Assembly (NCBI GenBank): GCA_033558025.1
Contig: JAUCEF010000008.1
Coordinates: 2,232,001-2,296,000, forward strand
DNA from: Phytophthora sp. 'mugwort'
Lineage: Eukaryota; Oomycota; Peronosporomycetes; Peronosporales; Peronosporaceae
Reading direction: 5' to 3'
Length of the DNA stretch: 64,000 nt
A program made the translations under genes and the position numbers. Below are positions 53,080-63,882 of the stretch, piece by piece. Below the pieces are notes generated by a model. That model ran no database searches. It had not been told where the DNA came from and saw only the letters and a list, made by a program, of their open reading frames with translations. Position 1 is the stretch's first letter; the number at the start of each line of letters is the position of its first letter.

Positions 53080-54405
53080 AGCGATGTGGGGCCGATAGCT
53101 TTGTTCCCGAACGGCCCAGTGGAGTCAAACGCTATGAGACGCACGGGTGGGGGAATCTCAGTATGATCGCTGTACGTTTGCTCGCTTTCATTGCGCTGCG
53201 ACCTGGGCGTCCATGATCAAGCATCAGTATATCTCCTTTACGCCCGACACAGCGCAGCTGTTCGGTATCTGCTGTGTATATCGCTAGGAAAAGTTTAGAT
53301 GTGGCCTGGATACACCAGCAGGTGGAAGACGAACGCAGATACACCGCGGCAAGTATCGCAGACCCGTGACGATATCATGGGTGTACGCTTTACACCGCTT
53401 CACCGTAAAGTTCATGGTGGCGGCGTCACCGACGGAACGACGGGGAGGGGTCGCGTAACTGCAGGTGATCTGAGTAACCTCAGGTCGTGCAGCCGCGGGT
53501 GATCCAAGTGATCCGCGAGAGCCTTGGGTACACGGATACACGACGGCTCGCATGTATCCATGAGGCGATCCTGTCGCAATACTGCTGGCCACAAGAACTT
53601 GCAGTCTGTAAGTACTTGTGCAAGTTGCAGTGCGTGCAGCATCAGCGTTACTACTCCAGCCCATCCATCGCTAGAAGCGACATACACGGGTTCACATTAC
53701 GTAAAGTGCAAACCTTGAATGCGTTGCTAGCGAAAGGTGCAGGTGGTTAGTCAACACGTCGGTGGTACCGCATCGGATGAACCCTCGCGTCCCCATGTCA
53801 CATAAGCCCATAAGTGAAATCATTCTTCGTGGATACATCATTTTTCCAACGCTTGGAAAATATAGGCTTTGTAAAATCTGGCTTTTAGAGTTATTGTCGG
53901 CAGTCTAATTATAGTAATCTGCCTCAACAAAGAAGTCGATCTCTGCATAGAGGCTTGAAAATAATAAGGTGTTAGGGCAAGCTCCACCATATCACAAAAG
54001 ACATTTTATCGAGTTATGAAAGTTACAAGCTGATGTGATTTGCAGATTACTATATCGAGTCCCTCTTTGAAAATGTTTTCGATTCGAGTCCCACTTTGGA
54101 ATTTTTTCAATTGAATGTACCATATCCGTTTCCATTTCACAATTTAGATACTTTCTGAGGAATAAAATAGTGCATTTGATTGGTCGATCGGTAGGTAGTG
54201 TGGCGGCAACGGTGTGAACGTGCCGCCCCGACTGATAATCACTACGGAAGTGTGCCAAGAATTCTACGGCACCAGCACGACGGCCTGATGGACGAGGTGT
54301 GCTGGGGGAAGACGCTAAGCGTGACGTTCGCCGACGCGACGAACCCGCTGCTGGTATTGATGCGCTCGGCGTGGCCATTTCGATGCCCATGATGGACACG
54401 GTACT
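53080..54405. other. No recognisable gene
   Basis: Sequence between the membrane-protein cluster and the LTR element. Frames on both strands are short and without domains. Confidence 0.4.
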
Positions 54406-54745
54406 TGTTGGGGTTACATGAAGAGATGTACCCAAGTACACTAAGTTATGTAGCTAAACATCACTATGACGTCGACGGTAGACGTCATGGATAGGTACCA
54501 CAGATATGGTACAAAGACCTCAGAGACACTCAATAGGAAAACATCTAGGGAACTTTATAGGTGACTAAGAGTTAGTATATAGACGCATTAAAAGGGGTCA
54601 CCTATAAATATATTCAGTCTTAATTCTACCTAATATTGATAACAGTCCCACAGGCCAGGGACTAGTGAACTGCCGTTCACTGAGAGTTTGTATACTCTCC
54701 GGAAGTCACACTTCCTGTGCGCAGGGTGTTGTGTGCCCCGTCACA
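54406..54745 (+). repeat. 5' LTR
   Basis: Starts TGTTGGGGTTACATG and ends CCCCGTCACA. Over most of its length it matches the 3' LTR with only scattered differences, but it lacks about 21 bp present in the 3' copy near its start and has ACGGTAGACG where the 3' copy has ACGGTAATGACG. It contains the TATAAATA-type block near 54605. Confidence 0.85.
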
Positions 54746-54801
54746 CTTTGTAGCACTTGTAGTCAATCCACGCCTACCTGAAACCTCTGGGTCCTAGCAA
54801 C

Positions 54802-55784
54802 ATGGACCGGAATGAGTTTCCTCATCTGAACGACTCACAGTTCGAGTCCATTCGTAAGATGACTGGCATCTTTGGTATGAATACCTTGCACAGCTTCGCG
54901 TCGTCAAGGCAAGCTGAGCAGGTCGAACGCGTGACCGCGTTCGACATGTATGAGCGGGGGCTCATTGAACATGTTCGGAGCAACCTGCAAGTTCCGGCCG
55001 CAGAGCCGAAACCGGTCTACCCCAATCCGTTAAGGCTGAAGGTAAACCCTTATGAAGGGAAGGAAGGTGAAAACCTTCACTTCTGGGTGAGAGAAGTAGA
55101 GCTCGCAATGGATGCAGCTCTCATCGCTTCGGAGCACCTCCGGGTGGCTTTCGCTCTCCAACCTTAGCGGGCGTGCTAAGAGTTGGGCGTATACGCGGGA
55201 AGCGACAACGCCTGGATGCTTAGAGCCGCGTTCCTCCCGGCGAACTATGAGTACCGCCAGCGGTCACGCTTCCTTTCATGTAAACAGGAAGATGTGAGCT
55301 GCACGAGTACATCCAGGAGATGCAGGAGCTCCCGCATCCCTCGTGGGAAACCCACTCCATGAACAAAGTGACGGTGTTTATGGGCGGCCTAAGAGTAGGC
55401 CCGGACCGCACCCAGCTATTTCGGGTGCAGGCCAATACTATAAAAGAGGCGATCCAAGTCGCCCTCCAAGAGGAGTACAGTCACCGCCAGGCACGCACGC
55501 CGGCGGCGATGTGGCCAGGGGCTGCGACACCAAGTCGCGGGCCCCAAGCGGGCCAGTTCTTTGGGCTCGCCAAGCAGCATGATATTCGCTGCTATAGCTG
55601 TGGTAAGCTAGGGTGCATGGCACGTGCCTGTCCTGCGGGGGGGGGGGGGGGCAACGAAAGCGTTTCCATCCCACGCCCATCGCGTTCAAGGGTCGCTGGC
55701 AAAGGCCGCGACCCCACGAACAGGGAAACGCAGGACACCAGCAGGGGCGGGGTGCCATACCAGGGAAGATCTAAGTCTTTGTGA
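54802..55784 (+). pseudogene. gag (capsid and nucleocapsid) of the Gypsy element
   Basis: ATG 54802 (MDRNEFPHLNDSQFESIRKM). The capsid core has PLRLKVNPYEGKEGENLHFW and VREVELAMDAALI. A frameshift near 55,160 is followed by fragments SGRAKSWAYTREA and then LPHPSWETHSMNKVTVFMGG and LRVGPDRTQLFRVQANTIKE. The nucleocapsid has a zinc knuckle CYSCGKLGCMARAC in which the usual His is Cys (TGC at about 55613-55615). A run of 15 G (55637-55651) encodes five Gly just after it. Gag would package the element RNA. The first frame ends at 55166. Confidence 0.85.
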
Positions 55785-57130
55785 GCGGTGCGCACCATGG
55801 AGACTTAGCCTCTGAGAGTCTTTGCACTCTCGAATCGAAGAAGGGCAGCGTTGGGCTGCTCGTAGCACACGTAAGCGTACGGGGATGTACCCATCCCATC
55901 CGAGGCTTGATAGACGCCGGGGCGTCGAAGAACTTCGCACGCCGCCAGACTGTTGCGGAGAACCGCAACAAGCTGGCCGATGCTTTACAAGAAAGCAAAG
56001 GCAACGGGACAGTGTCAGTACAACTGGCCGACGGAACGGTAATCACTGTCCCCAAGATCCATGTGGATCTAGCTGTGAAGCTCGAGGACCTCGACAGCAA
56101 CTCCCTACAAGCGGTGGCAGCAGAAGCTGCACCTGGTCGAGTGCGGCAGTGCGTACAGGATAGCCCTCGACCCCCGCCGAAATCTAGACCGGCGGCCAAG
56201 GCTTCAAGAGCGGCGTTGCCGGGTGACACCGACCAGATAGGTAACCTAGGTCCACACCAAGTCACTCAGACTGAAACTGGCGAGGAAGGCGCGCGAGGCG
56301 CTTCCTGTGTGGGTAACCATGTTCCACACCGAGTCGCCCAGACAGAAACTGGTGAGGAAGGTGCAGAATGCGCTTCCTGTGTGGGTAACCTTGTTCCACA
56401 GCAGGTCGTCATGACCATAACTGAAGAAGAAGTGGAGGAATGCACTTCTTGTGTGGGTAACCATGTTCCACACGAAGCCCTGGAGGCTTTGGACGTCGTC
56501 AATGAGACGTCCACAGACGTGGGTAACGAAGTACCACGTCACAGTCGCCGTCGACGACATAATCGACACCGCAAGTCGAGTCTGAAGTCATTTCTGACTG
56601 GAGTCTCTTCAAGCGACTCGGAACGCAGGGCCCGGGTTCTTCCGACGCGGCCAGTCGACGGGTATTATCACATCCTCGACGGCGAGACCGGCCATCGAGT
56701 CAAGGCGGGCGGCGTCCAGCTAGAGCCGCTGCCAGAGGTTTCAGATCTCCTGAACCTCGAAGAGTTGAGGCTGACAGTTTTCCTGGCCGACCTGAAGGCA
56801 GGTGAAATCGCGGAGGTGGTACTCTTGAAGAAAGAGTCCACTCCAGAGGAATTGAATTCTCCCTCGGTTATGGGCGAGGGCGTCCTGGAGGCATTCTCCT
56901 CCCAGCGTTCCTCGCGCTTGGCGCGGACTCAAGAACCCGAAGGATCCAGTGTATCCTTTGATGAAGGAATTCGAGGACGTGGTGTCCAAGGATCCACCGT
57001 CTCAACTCCCACCAGATCGTGGGCACAAAGTACTGTGTCACCAGACAATGGCCACTGCCTCGAGAGCAGTGCGAGGTCATTGATGCCTTCTTCGTCGAAC
57101 CAGACACCCATCCCGCGGATGTGTTGTTAA
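55781..57130 (+). pseudogene. Protease region with 24-residue repeats, start of pol
   Basis: 449 open codons. The aspartic protease is at residues 25-100: HPIRGLIDAGASKNFARR. The active site reads Asp-Ala-Gly-Ala instead of Asp-Ser/Thr-Gly-Ala, and DGTVITVPKIHVDL is the following strand. Residues 150-255 hold a repeat array (next entry), followed by a basic patch (RHSRRRRHNRHRKS). Later parts (GYYHILDGETGHRVKAGG; LLNLEELRLTVFLADLKAGE) are a linker typical of oomycete Gypsy pol before the RT. The last 60 residues are out of frame with the RT start. Protease would cleave Gag-Pol. Confidence 0.75.
56240..56540 (+). repeat. Tandem 72-bp (24-residue) repeats in pol
   Basis: Units begin GN-[LH/N]-x-P at residues 154, 178, 202, 226 and 248 of the protease-containing frame (spacing 24, 24, 24, 22). 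Units carry TQTETGEEGA- and CVGN-type blocks, for example VGNHVPHRVAQTETGEEG. Later units diverge more. All spacings are multiples of three, so the frame is kept. Confidence 0.85.
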
Positions 57131-58105
57131 ACAACATGGCCGGGTACGAGTTATACAGCGCCCTGGATCTGGTAATGGATACTACCGGATCCTGATGCGC
57201 GAGAGCAACATCCCGCTCACCGCAGTGAGCACCCCGAGCGGTATGCTCTGGGGTGGCTGGTGATGCCACCAAGCCTGTCTAATGCCCCGGCGACGTTCAA
57301 TCCCCTGGTCACGCAGTTGTTTAGACCACTGTGTGCGTACGCACAGTCGTTCTTCGACGACATCTTCGTCCATAGCCGTGCCAAGGGACGCAAGACGGCT
57401 ATGGAGGTACATTTGGAGCACCTCCGTCGAGTGTTGGAGGTCATGAGAGCGAACAAGCTCTATACCAACATCGACAAGTGCGTCTTCGCGGCGCAAGAGA
57501 TCAAAGTCTTGGTTGCTTCGTTAGCAACGTCGGCGTTCGAGCCGACCCGTAGAAGGTCAAGGCCATTTCGGCTTGGTCAACGCCAAGGTCCCAGAAGGAC
57601 CTGAGGAAGTGGCTGGCTTAGCCAACTACCTCCATAAGTACAGCGATGGGTACGCGGGTTTGGCTAGACCCTTGTCGGATCTTCTAAAGAAGGATAACGA
57701 CTGTCACTGGGGGCGTGAGGACCAGGAAGCCCTTGATAATGTCAAGGCAAGCCTTCAGAAGGCGCCTGTCCCGGCACACCGGACGAGACGAAGCCGTTCA
57801 GCGTCGTCTGTGATGCATCCGATTATGCAATCGGGTGTGCATTGCTGCAGCACGATGCAGCAGGACATAAACGAGTGATCTCGTTTCAGTCCAGGCAGCT
57901 CAAGTCTGCCGAATCCAACTACCCCTTTCATGATAAGGAGCTGCTTGCCATGAAGTATGCCCTTGTCAAGTTCCGGGTGCACCTCCTGGGCTCACAGCCC
58001 TTTAATCTACACAGATCACGCATCTTTATGGCGGTGGCAAATCGCCCCATCTGTCCTTTTCGCGGAATACAACTTCCGCGGCGAGTACAAGCCTGGCAAG
58101 GTTAA
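56930..58105 (+). pseudogene. Reverse transcriptase and RNase H of the Gypsy element
   Basis: RT blocks in several frames: EFEDVVSKDPPSQLPPDRG (56,970), YELYSALDLVMD (57,150, motif A), YRILMRESNIPLTAVSTPSG, WGWLVMPPSLSNAPATFN (57,270), motif C as AQSFFDDIFVHS (57,350-57,375) and HLRRVLEVMRANKLYTNIDK. RNase H: FSVVCDASDYAIGCALLQHD (57,800-57,850), ISFQSRQLKSAESNYPFHDK and ELLAMKYALVKFRVHLLG. A piece between motif A and YRILMRES is lost, and frameshifts occur near 57,130, 57,190, 57,550 and 57,770. The catalytic Asp pair and the RNase H Asp and Glu remain. Confidence 0.85.
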
Positions 58106-58149
58106 CGTGCTTGCCCTCGCGTTGTCATGATGGCCGGACTATGAGCTAG

Positions 58150-59500
58150 CACACGTGTCGCGACCGATCTCTACGATCCGATACGCATGGCGTATCGGGA
58201 CGACGACGCCCTGGCACCTCTGGTGCGTTTCCTGGCCGATGCCAAGGGGGCCAAGGCCGAGTGGCTCACGCCACGCCAGAGAGTCCCTCTTCATCGATAC
58301 GAGTGGTCCGATGGCCTGCTCTATTATCGAGCTGAGTCCCATGAACTCCCTCGGGTAGTCGTCCAAGTGACGAGGATCTCAGGTTTGACAGGAGGCGCAC
58401 GATGCGCCGTTCAGCGGTCACTTGGGCCGCGAGAAAGACCTTCCAATCGGTCTCTCAGTACTTTTGGTGGACCCACATGTACAAGTGGGTCGCACAGTAC
58501 GTGAAGACATGTGAAACATGTCAGCGGGTGAAACCCACCGAGCACGCCTCGGCTCCTTTGCAGAACGTGCCCGTTCTAGAGGATCGCTGGAAGTCGATGA
58601 GTCTGGATTTCATCTTCGGACTTCCAGCCGCGGAAACACCGGCATCTTGGTGTTCGTGTGCCGCCTGAGCAAGATGTTGCGTCTTGCTCCGGTCAAAGAC
58701 ACAGTGACCGGGGAACAGGGTGCGAAGGCTGTTCATGGATGGTATATTCCGCCATCATGGTCTGCCGGAGACAATTGTCTCGGATCGTGACCGCGGTTTA
58801 CCGCGGCGTTCTGGCGAACGCTGTTCCAACTACTTCGAACAAGGCTGCACATGTCCACTGCCGATCATCCTCAGACGGATGGGCAGACGAGCGTGTCAAC
58901 CGAGTGCTTGAGGACACTCTATGCAGTGTCTGTGCGGATGCTCCTCCACTTGGTCAGAACGCCTACCAGTAGTTGAGTTTGCATTCAACAATGCGGTTAA
59001 CGCATCGACCGGGTATACCCCGTTCTATCGGAATGGCTTACGCCATCCACGGGTGCCGCTAACGTTGCGAGGCAGCACCCCGTCTTCAGTTCTAAGTGGT
59101 GGAGAGGCTCGAAAGCGCTTTCTGCCGGGTATCGGAGATAAGACCGGTTTCCTTGCGGAACAAGTGGAGTATTTTATAAACACCAGGCTGAACGTAATCA
59201 ACCGAGTCCGTGATGCCATATTGCAGCGGCACAGGACAAACAAAAGGAGTACTCTGACAAGAATGGAAGAGGAAACTTAAATGTGTTTAATGTGGGGGAT
59301 TTAGTCCTACTAGACATGGTGAACTTGCCACTCGCCACGGTAAGTTCCGCTTGGGAGCAACAAGCTGAAGCACCGCTTCATTGGACCCTTCGCGGTCCTG
59401 GCCAGGCAAGGTGCGGCATATACCATTGACCTGCCTAAGTCGATGACGACCCACCCGACGTTCTACGTGGGCCGTCTGAAGCGGTACCATGATCCGCAGG
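58150..59500 (+). pseudogene. Integrase of the Gypsy element
   Basis: N-terminal zinc part: LGREKTFQSVSQYFWWTHMY in broken frames and CETCQRVKPTEHASAPLQNV (58,510-58,570). Core: WKSMSLDFIFGLP (first Asp, about 58,610), GIFRHHGLPETIVSDRD (second Asp, about 58,785), and the Glu-containing DGQTERVNRVLEDTL block in a shifted frame (58,880-58,920). C-terminus: FIGPFAVLARQ, AAYTIDLPKSMTTHPTFYVG and RLKRYHDP to 59,495. This inserts element DNA. Frameshifts near 58,370, 58,630, 58,790, 58,970 and 59,275. Confidence 0.85.
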
Positions 59501-60047
59501 ACTCACATGCCCCAGCTCTACAAAGCGAGGCTGCGACTCTTTTCTCTGAGTGCGTTTAAAGCCAGAAGCTCAGGTCCTTGCGGGGCCGCGGAAGGGGGTT
59601 CATACGAAGGAACCCCGACTACCATACGCCGAGTGAGCCATAGTGATAGGGCAGGGAGTACGCGGGAGGCGCTCCCGCCTGGGCCACAGGCCACAGGAGG
59701 TCCCGAAGACAGACAACTCCCGTTGGACTCGGTCCATGGACGCCCAAAAGGCATCCAGACGTTGGAAAATCTCCTCCACGTCATTCGTACGGCGGTCAAC
59801 CCGACCTTCAAGGGCCAACAAGGTATTGTCCAGACGATTGACGTCGTCACGAATCGGCCCAAGGACCCCAGCGCTCCCGAAGTCCATGAGCAATCTTAAT
59901 CGCAAGGACTCGATGACGAAGATCGGCGTCTTCAACGACCCGAGGTGGAGACGAAGGCGGTACACCAGGTCCTAAGCCGGACCGGAGGGGCGGCGCTCTT
60001 ACTCATACTCGTTCGAGGACACTACCGCCTCTCCTCAACTGTAATAG

Positions 60048-60225
60048 GGATACCAACTACCACGTGAGCGTGTGCTCCAGCAGCGGCGCGTTCACGGGAA
60101 GCGCCAGTTCCGTGTGAAGTGGAGGGGGAACTCGGATGCTGAGTGCTCCTCGGAGTCGTATGGACGGCTCAGGGTGACTGCCCGAAGGCTGTCGCGATCT
60201 GGGAACAGAATCGGCGGCGGCTTCG
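60048..60225 (+). pseudogene. Chromodomain at the pol C-terminus
   Basis: RVLQQRRVHGKRQFRVKWRG is followed by NSDAECSSESYGRLR and, one frame on, KAVAIWEQN. The pattern (Val-x-x-Ile/Leu, x-K-R-Q-F-x-V-K-W-R-G, E-S-Y/W) is that of a chromodomain, which binds methylated histone tails and steers integration into heterochromatin in chromoviruses. Two aromatic-cage positions appear altered (Asn-Ser-Asp where Tyr-Ser/Asp is usual, Ser where Trp is usual) and there are frameshifts, so it is probably inactive. Confidence 0.7.
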
Positions 60226-60716
60226 TAAGTAGTTCAGGCCTCTTGCCCGAACGGGGTGTTGTCGTAGAGCCAAGACCATACCCGCGCTCATCATGAGCAC
60301 TAGAAGCGGAATGCTTCTGCATTTCTCGAGAGAGCTGCCGTTTGCCTACCACATGGGCAAACTCAATACGCAGATCTCGGAGGTCAAGAGCGTGATATCC
60401 TGCCGGAGAACCTCGAGTTGTCCTTGTCAGCAGCGCGTAGCTGCCCACTTCCAAAATACGGTCTCGGCCTCTTAGAAAGAATTACAGTGTTGGGGCATCA
60501 CGTCTGGATAACCCCACACAGGTCGCAGTCCCGACCGGAGCTCTGACTTCTTTCGCCGGATCGTGAACTCCTTGAGCGGGATGCTGTGAGGTGCCAGGAG
60601 CACGCACCGAGCGATGCTCACGTTCTGAAACAGGGACTACTTGGTCACCAGCTGGCGTTAACAAGCGCCATGAGAAGAGCGCCCATCAAGAAGCGCGCGA
60701 GGTGGCTGGAGCTGAC

Positions 60717-61497
60717 TCACGTAGGCGGCGGCTCCGTGGGACTCCTCAGGGGGAAGTACCCGGGAGCGTAAGGCGGTCCCCCACGGACAGGTGAAGAATA
60801 CCTCACAGGCGACCGGGTGGCTGGGGCCCGCACTCCCTTATGACGAGCAGCCTGGTACTCCGACTGCTGCCCATCGAGATCGTTGGAGATCTCTCCGCCG
60901 ATTTGGCCCTCTTCCTGCTCGTCGGAAGAAGAACTGAAGAGGTCCTTGCTCGTGAGCGTGAGGGTTCCATACTCTTCACGGATCGGAGAACTGGAAGCAG
61001 CTCGCCGCTTACGGCTGACTTCTGAGGCTGCTGCAGCCTTAGCAGCCTTGACGCGGGCAGTTACCTCAGCGAGCGTCAAGTTCTTGACCGGAGAACGAGG
61101 TTTCTCTTCATCCTCCTTGGGTGAGCGCGGGCTCCCCTGACTCTCGGGCGTCTTCGGTGCGTCGCCATCATCGCCGTTATGGCTAGACAGCGGGGTACGG
61201 GACCCAAGCGAGTCCGACTGACTCGGGTCGCGTCAGACCCCTTGACGAGCGGGAATTCGTTGTCACCCCAGGACATGGAGACTTGTCGAGTCCTCCTCGT
61301 TGTCACGAGGAGCTCAGGGGGGTCACCTCCGATGCCACCTTAGTGGATCCCTTAGCGGTTAAGCCTGTGCCAGACGGCTTAAAGCTCTTAGCCTGCTGCT
61401 TGGAAGCAACAGGCTTGGCAGGCGCTTTCACACCGCTGCCAGACCGAGTCTTGATCATGCTTGAGGCTGACATGGAAGCCGCGAAGAAGAAGAGCAC
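60717..61497 (-). pseudogene. Antisense ORF inside the Gypsy element
   Basis: On the strand opposite to gag-pol, coding-like sequence starts near 61470 (SASSMIKTRSGSGVKAPAKP) and, after frame shifts near 61,310 and 61,080, runs through GDDGDAPKTPESQGSPRSP and VKNLTLAEVTARVKAAKAAA, the 120-codon frame 61079-60717 (SEVSRKRRAASSSPIREEYG, SSSSDEQEEGQIGGEIS, SPVRYSSPVRGGPPYAPGYF). Composition is low-complexity Ser/Lys/Pro with acidic patches, like a disordered nuclear protein. A further minus-strand coiled coil (RDDVNRLDNTLLALEGRVDR) lies at 59,850-59,700. Function unknown. Confidence 0.5.
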
Positions 61498-61631
61498 GGA
61501 AAGTACTTGGGATCAAGAGGAAATGAGCCGGCTGCGGAAACTAACCGCAGCGAAGTCGATGTAATCTAACTTGAAGAGTGAAAGGCGGTGATTTCCTTTC
61601 ACTTGCCCTGGATGGTCGGTAAACCGAAACT

Positions 61632-61644
61632 AAGTGGGGGAGGA
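61632..61644 (+). other. Polypurine tract
   Basis: AAGTGGGGGAGGA directly abuts the TG of the 3' LTR, the position and composition expected for the plus-strand primer. It independently fixes the LTR start at 61645. Confidence 0.75.
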
Positions 61645-62009
61645 TGCAACGGGTTACATGCAGAGTGCCAAGTCACTCTTCAGAGAAGGTGTACGCAGGT
61701 ACACTAAGTTATGTAGCTAAACATCACTATGACGTCGACGGTAATGACGTCATGGATAGGTACCACAGATATGGTACAAAGACCTCAGAGACACTCAATA
61801 GGATAACATCTAGGGTACTTTATAGGTGACTAAGAGTTAGTATGTAGACGCATTAAAAGGGGTCACCTATAAATATGTTCAGTCTTAAATCTACCTAATA
61901 TTGATAACAGTCCCACGGCCAGGGACTAGTGAACTGCCGTTCACTGAGAGTTTGTATACTCTCCGGAAGTCACATTTTCTGTGCGCAAGGTGTTGTGTGC
62001 CACGTCACA
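61645..62009 (+). repeat. 3' LTR
   Basis: Starts TGCAACGGGTTACATG right after a purine tract and ends CCACGTCACA. It shares with the 5' LTR the blocks TACACTAAGTTATGTAGCTA, GATAGGTACCACAGATATGG and AAAGGGGTCACCTATAAATA. Longer than the 5' copy by about 25 bp. Confidence 0.88.
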
Positions 62010-63811
62010 CAAAAAATATTTAATGTGAACTCGTCCGTTATGTAACCACCGAAATCTCAGCCTCGACAGGCGGCTGTCGGATACCATCCGGATGAGACTA
62101 GTGGTCACCGTCCGTTGCTGACGTCGTGTGGTGCACACGGTTCGTTGTGGGACACGTCACGGCCTTATTTGACCAATCAGCGCCCGGTCGCACATTCAAC
62201 CTTCGCCATCTCCCAACGGGGTCACCACAATCGAGTCATCAACGGCGGCCACATTTTCAGGCCATTCCCGACACCATCCGACATAATCTACAGTATAATC
62301 TTGAAAGTAACCCCGTTACAGATGTCATTGCATAAGCTCCTAATAATGTACAATTGACCCCACATTAGTGAAAAGTTGTACTAAGTAGTTGAAAATTGCA
62401 ACGTGATAAATCTTTACATTAGTTCCTTACGGAGCAGTATCGCAGGTTTACAGTACTCTACACTAGTTGAAAATACAACGTAATGAGGCATCGATGTATC
62501 CGAACTTCCTTATTTATCAGCTGGCCCAGCAGTGCTTTAAAATGCATCCCGTACTACCGCATGCATTTTAATAATTAAAATGAGTCAAAGGACTGCTAGG
62601 TGCATTTGCGTAGTGACGCTACATGTTTGCTGTCCGAATATCCCGCGTACATGTACCTCCACTCCTCTGTCGGCTGCAAGACTGCATTGCCACTCAATCG
62701 TGCAGCTACTGTAACACAGTTGATTGGAGCCCGTTGGTTCGTACACTTCACAGGTAGTGCACAGGTAGTGTACGAACGTTGCATCATTTGGTTCAGAATG
62801 AAAAAAAAGTGCTGGGCCACACACGTAGAGCCCATAATTTTGGTATAGATCGAAGATTTCCCATAAATCAGTATTTTTCACAGACTCAATGATTGTAAGG
62901 TAGTAGTACTACTACCTGGCTAGATGGGCAATAACAAACATCAATGAAGCTAGTGGAGCGCGCTTACGTTGCCAGTGCCTGGCATTTTATCGGACTCGAT
63001 TCCTTTTTTTTGTTGCCATCCTTCATGAGGACAGTGTCTAGAACTCCGCGCTGGTAGCAGCCCGACCGCCCCAAAAAAGCCGCAAGACGTCGACGTGTTG
63101 GCGGGACCACCTTACGTTAAGTACGCCTAATAAGCTAAACATCACCTTCTTTTCAAAACTGACCGCGAGCCCAAGGCGGTGGCTATGTTAAAAAGAACGA
63201 ATGAAGCCAGCGAGTCGATCTACTAGCAGGATCCACTCCATCAAGAGGGATTTGGGCAAGGTGGTGTGTGGAACGCTAAGGAGACCCGGACAGCAAGGAC
63301 GAGGAGACCAAGGACGACTGCGGGCATGCAGTCTTGGAGGTCCTGCGCCAAACTACGTCAGGTCCCTGGACGGAACAACCTCAAGCGCGGGGAGGCCCTC
63401 ACCAGCGTTGACTGGTCAACTATTTGACCTTCGCTATTCCCAAAAGTAGACATTTAGTAGTAGTAACAGTATTCGCCGAGTAGTTATTCAAATGCTGTAA
63501 TAATACTCTTTCGAACTACTAAAGCTATCAGACTAATCTCAGTGAAGATCACTGATTTATAAAAAAATCATGTACTTTTATTGTACTGTGCACGTCCGAC
63601 AGGTGTCGACCCGATCCGGAGTTCGTATCCTGCCGGAATTCCACATGCGCAGAGAGTTAATGCTTATTGATCTTTTGTATGAAGGTTTCCTCGACATCGG
63701 ACGATAGCAAATCGCGCGTGGCATCTTGCTCATGCCCATGCTTACGTAGGTACAGTGTATTCCCAACGTTACCGGTACATTGCTCGCAGCACTCAACAAA
63801 CGTGAGTCAGT
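62010..63811. other. Intergenic; small inverted repeat at 62736-62777
   Basis: No gene recognised. GTTCGTACACT (62736-62746) is matched by AGTGTACGAAC (62767-62777), and between them ACAGGTAGTG occurs twice. The right part should hold the upstream region of the gene at 63883. Confidence 0.4.
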
Positions 63812-63830
63812 CCTCATTTCCGGTTTTACC
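63812..63830 (+). promoter_or_regulatory. Oomycete core promoter (Inr + FPR)
   Basis: CCTCATTTCCGGTTTTACC against GCTCATTYYNCAWTTTNYY: all but three positions agree (first base, and CA read as GG). It lies 52 bp before ATG 63883. Confidence 0.7.
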
Positions 63831-63882
63831 TCCTACTGCACACAACAGTTTCAGCAATTTTACCCAAGTCAGTCCGCTCACG

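Larger units (their letters stand above)
54406..62009 (+). mobile_element. Ty3/Gypsy LTR retrotransposon (chromovirus type), 7.6 kb, decayed
   Basis: Two closely similar LTRs flank gag, protease, RT, RNase H, integrase and a chromodomain, in that order, on the plus strand. A purine tract directly precedes the 3' LTR. Many frameshifts and stops break the coding region. No target-site duplication matches (GTACT at left, CAAAA at right), so the ends may come from recombination between elements or the duplication has decayed. About 1.4 kb between the chromodomain and the 3' LTR has no plus-strand protein; instead an open minus-strand coding region lies there. Confidence 0.92.

Noticed and set aside
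53006..53128. Forty-one extra N-terminal residues of membrane-protein copy 3
   Set aside because: The Inr/FPR promoter lies within this stretch, so it is upstream of or at the transcript start.
55438..55940. Minus-strand frames across gag and protease
   Set aside because: Antisense shadows; unlike the 60.7-61.5 kb region, the plus strand here is clearly coding.
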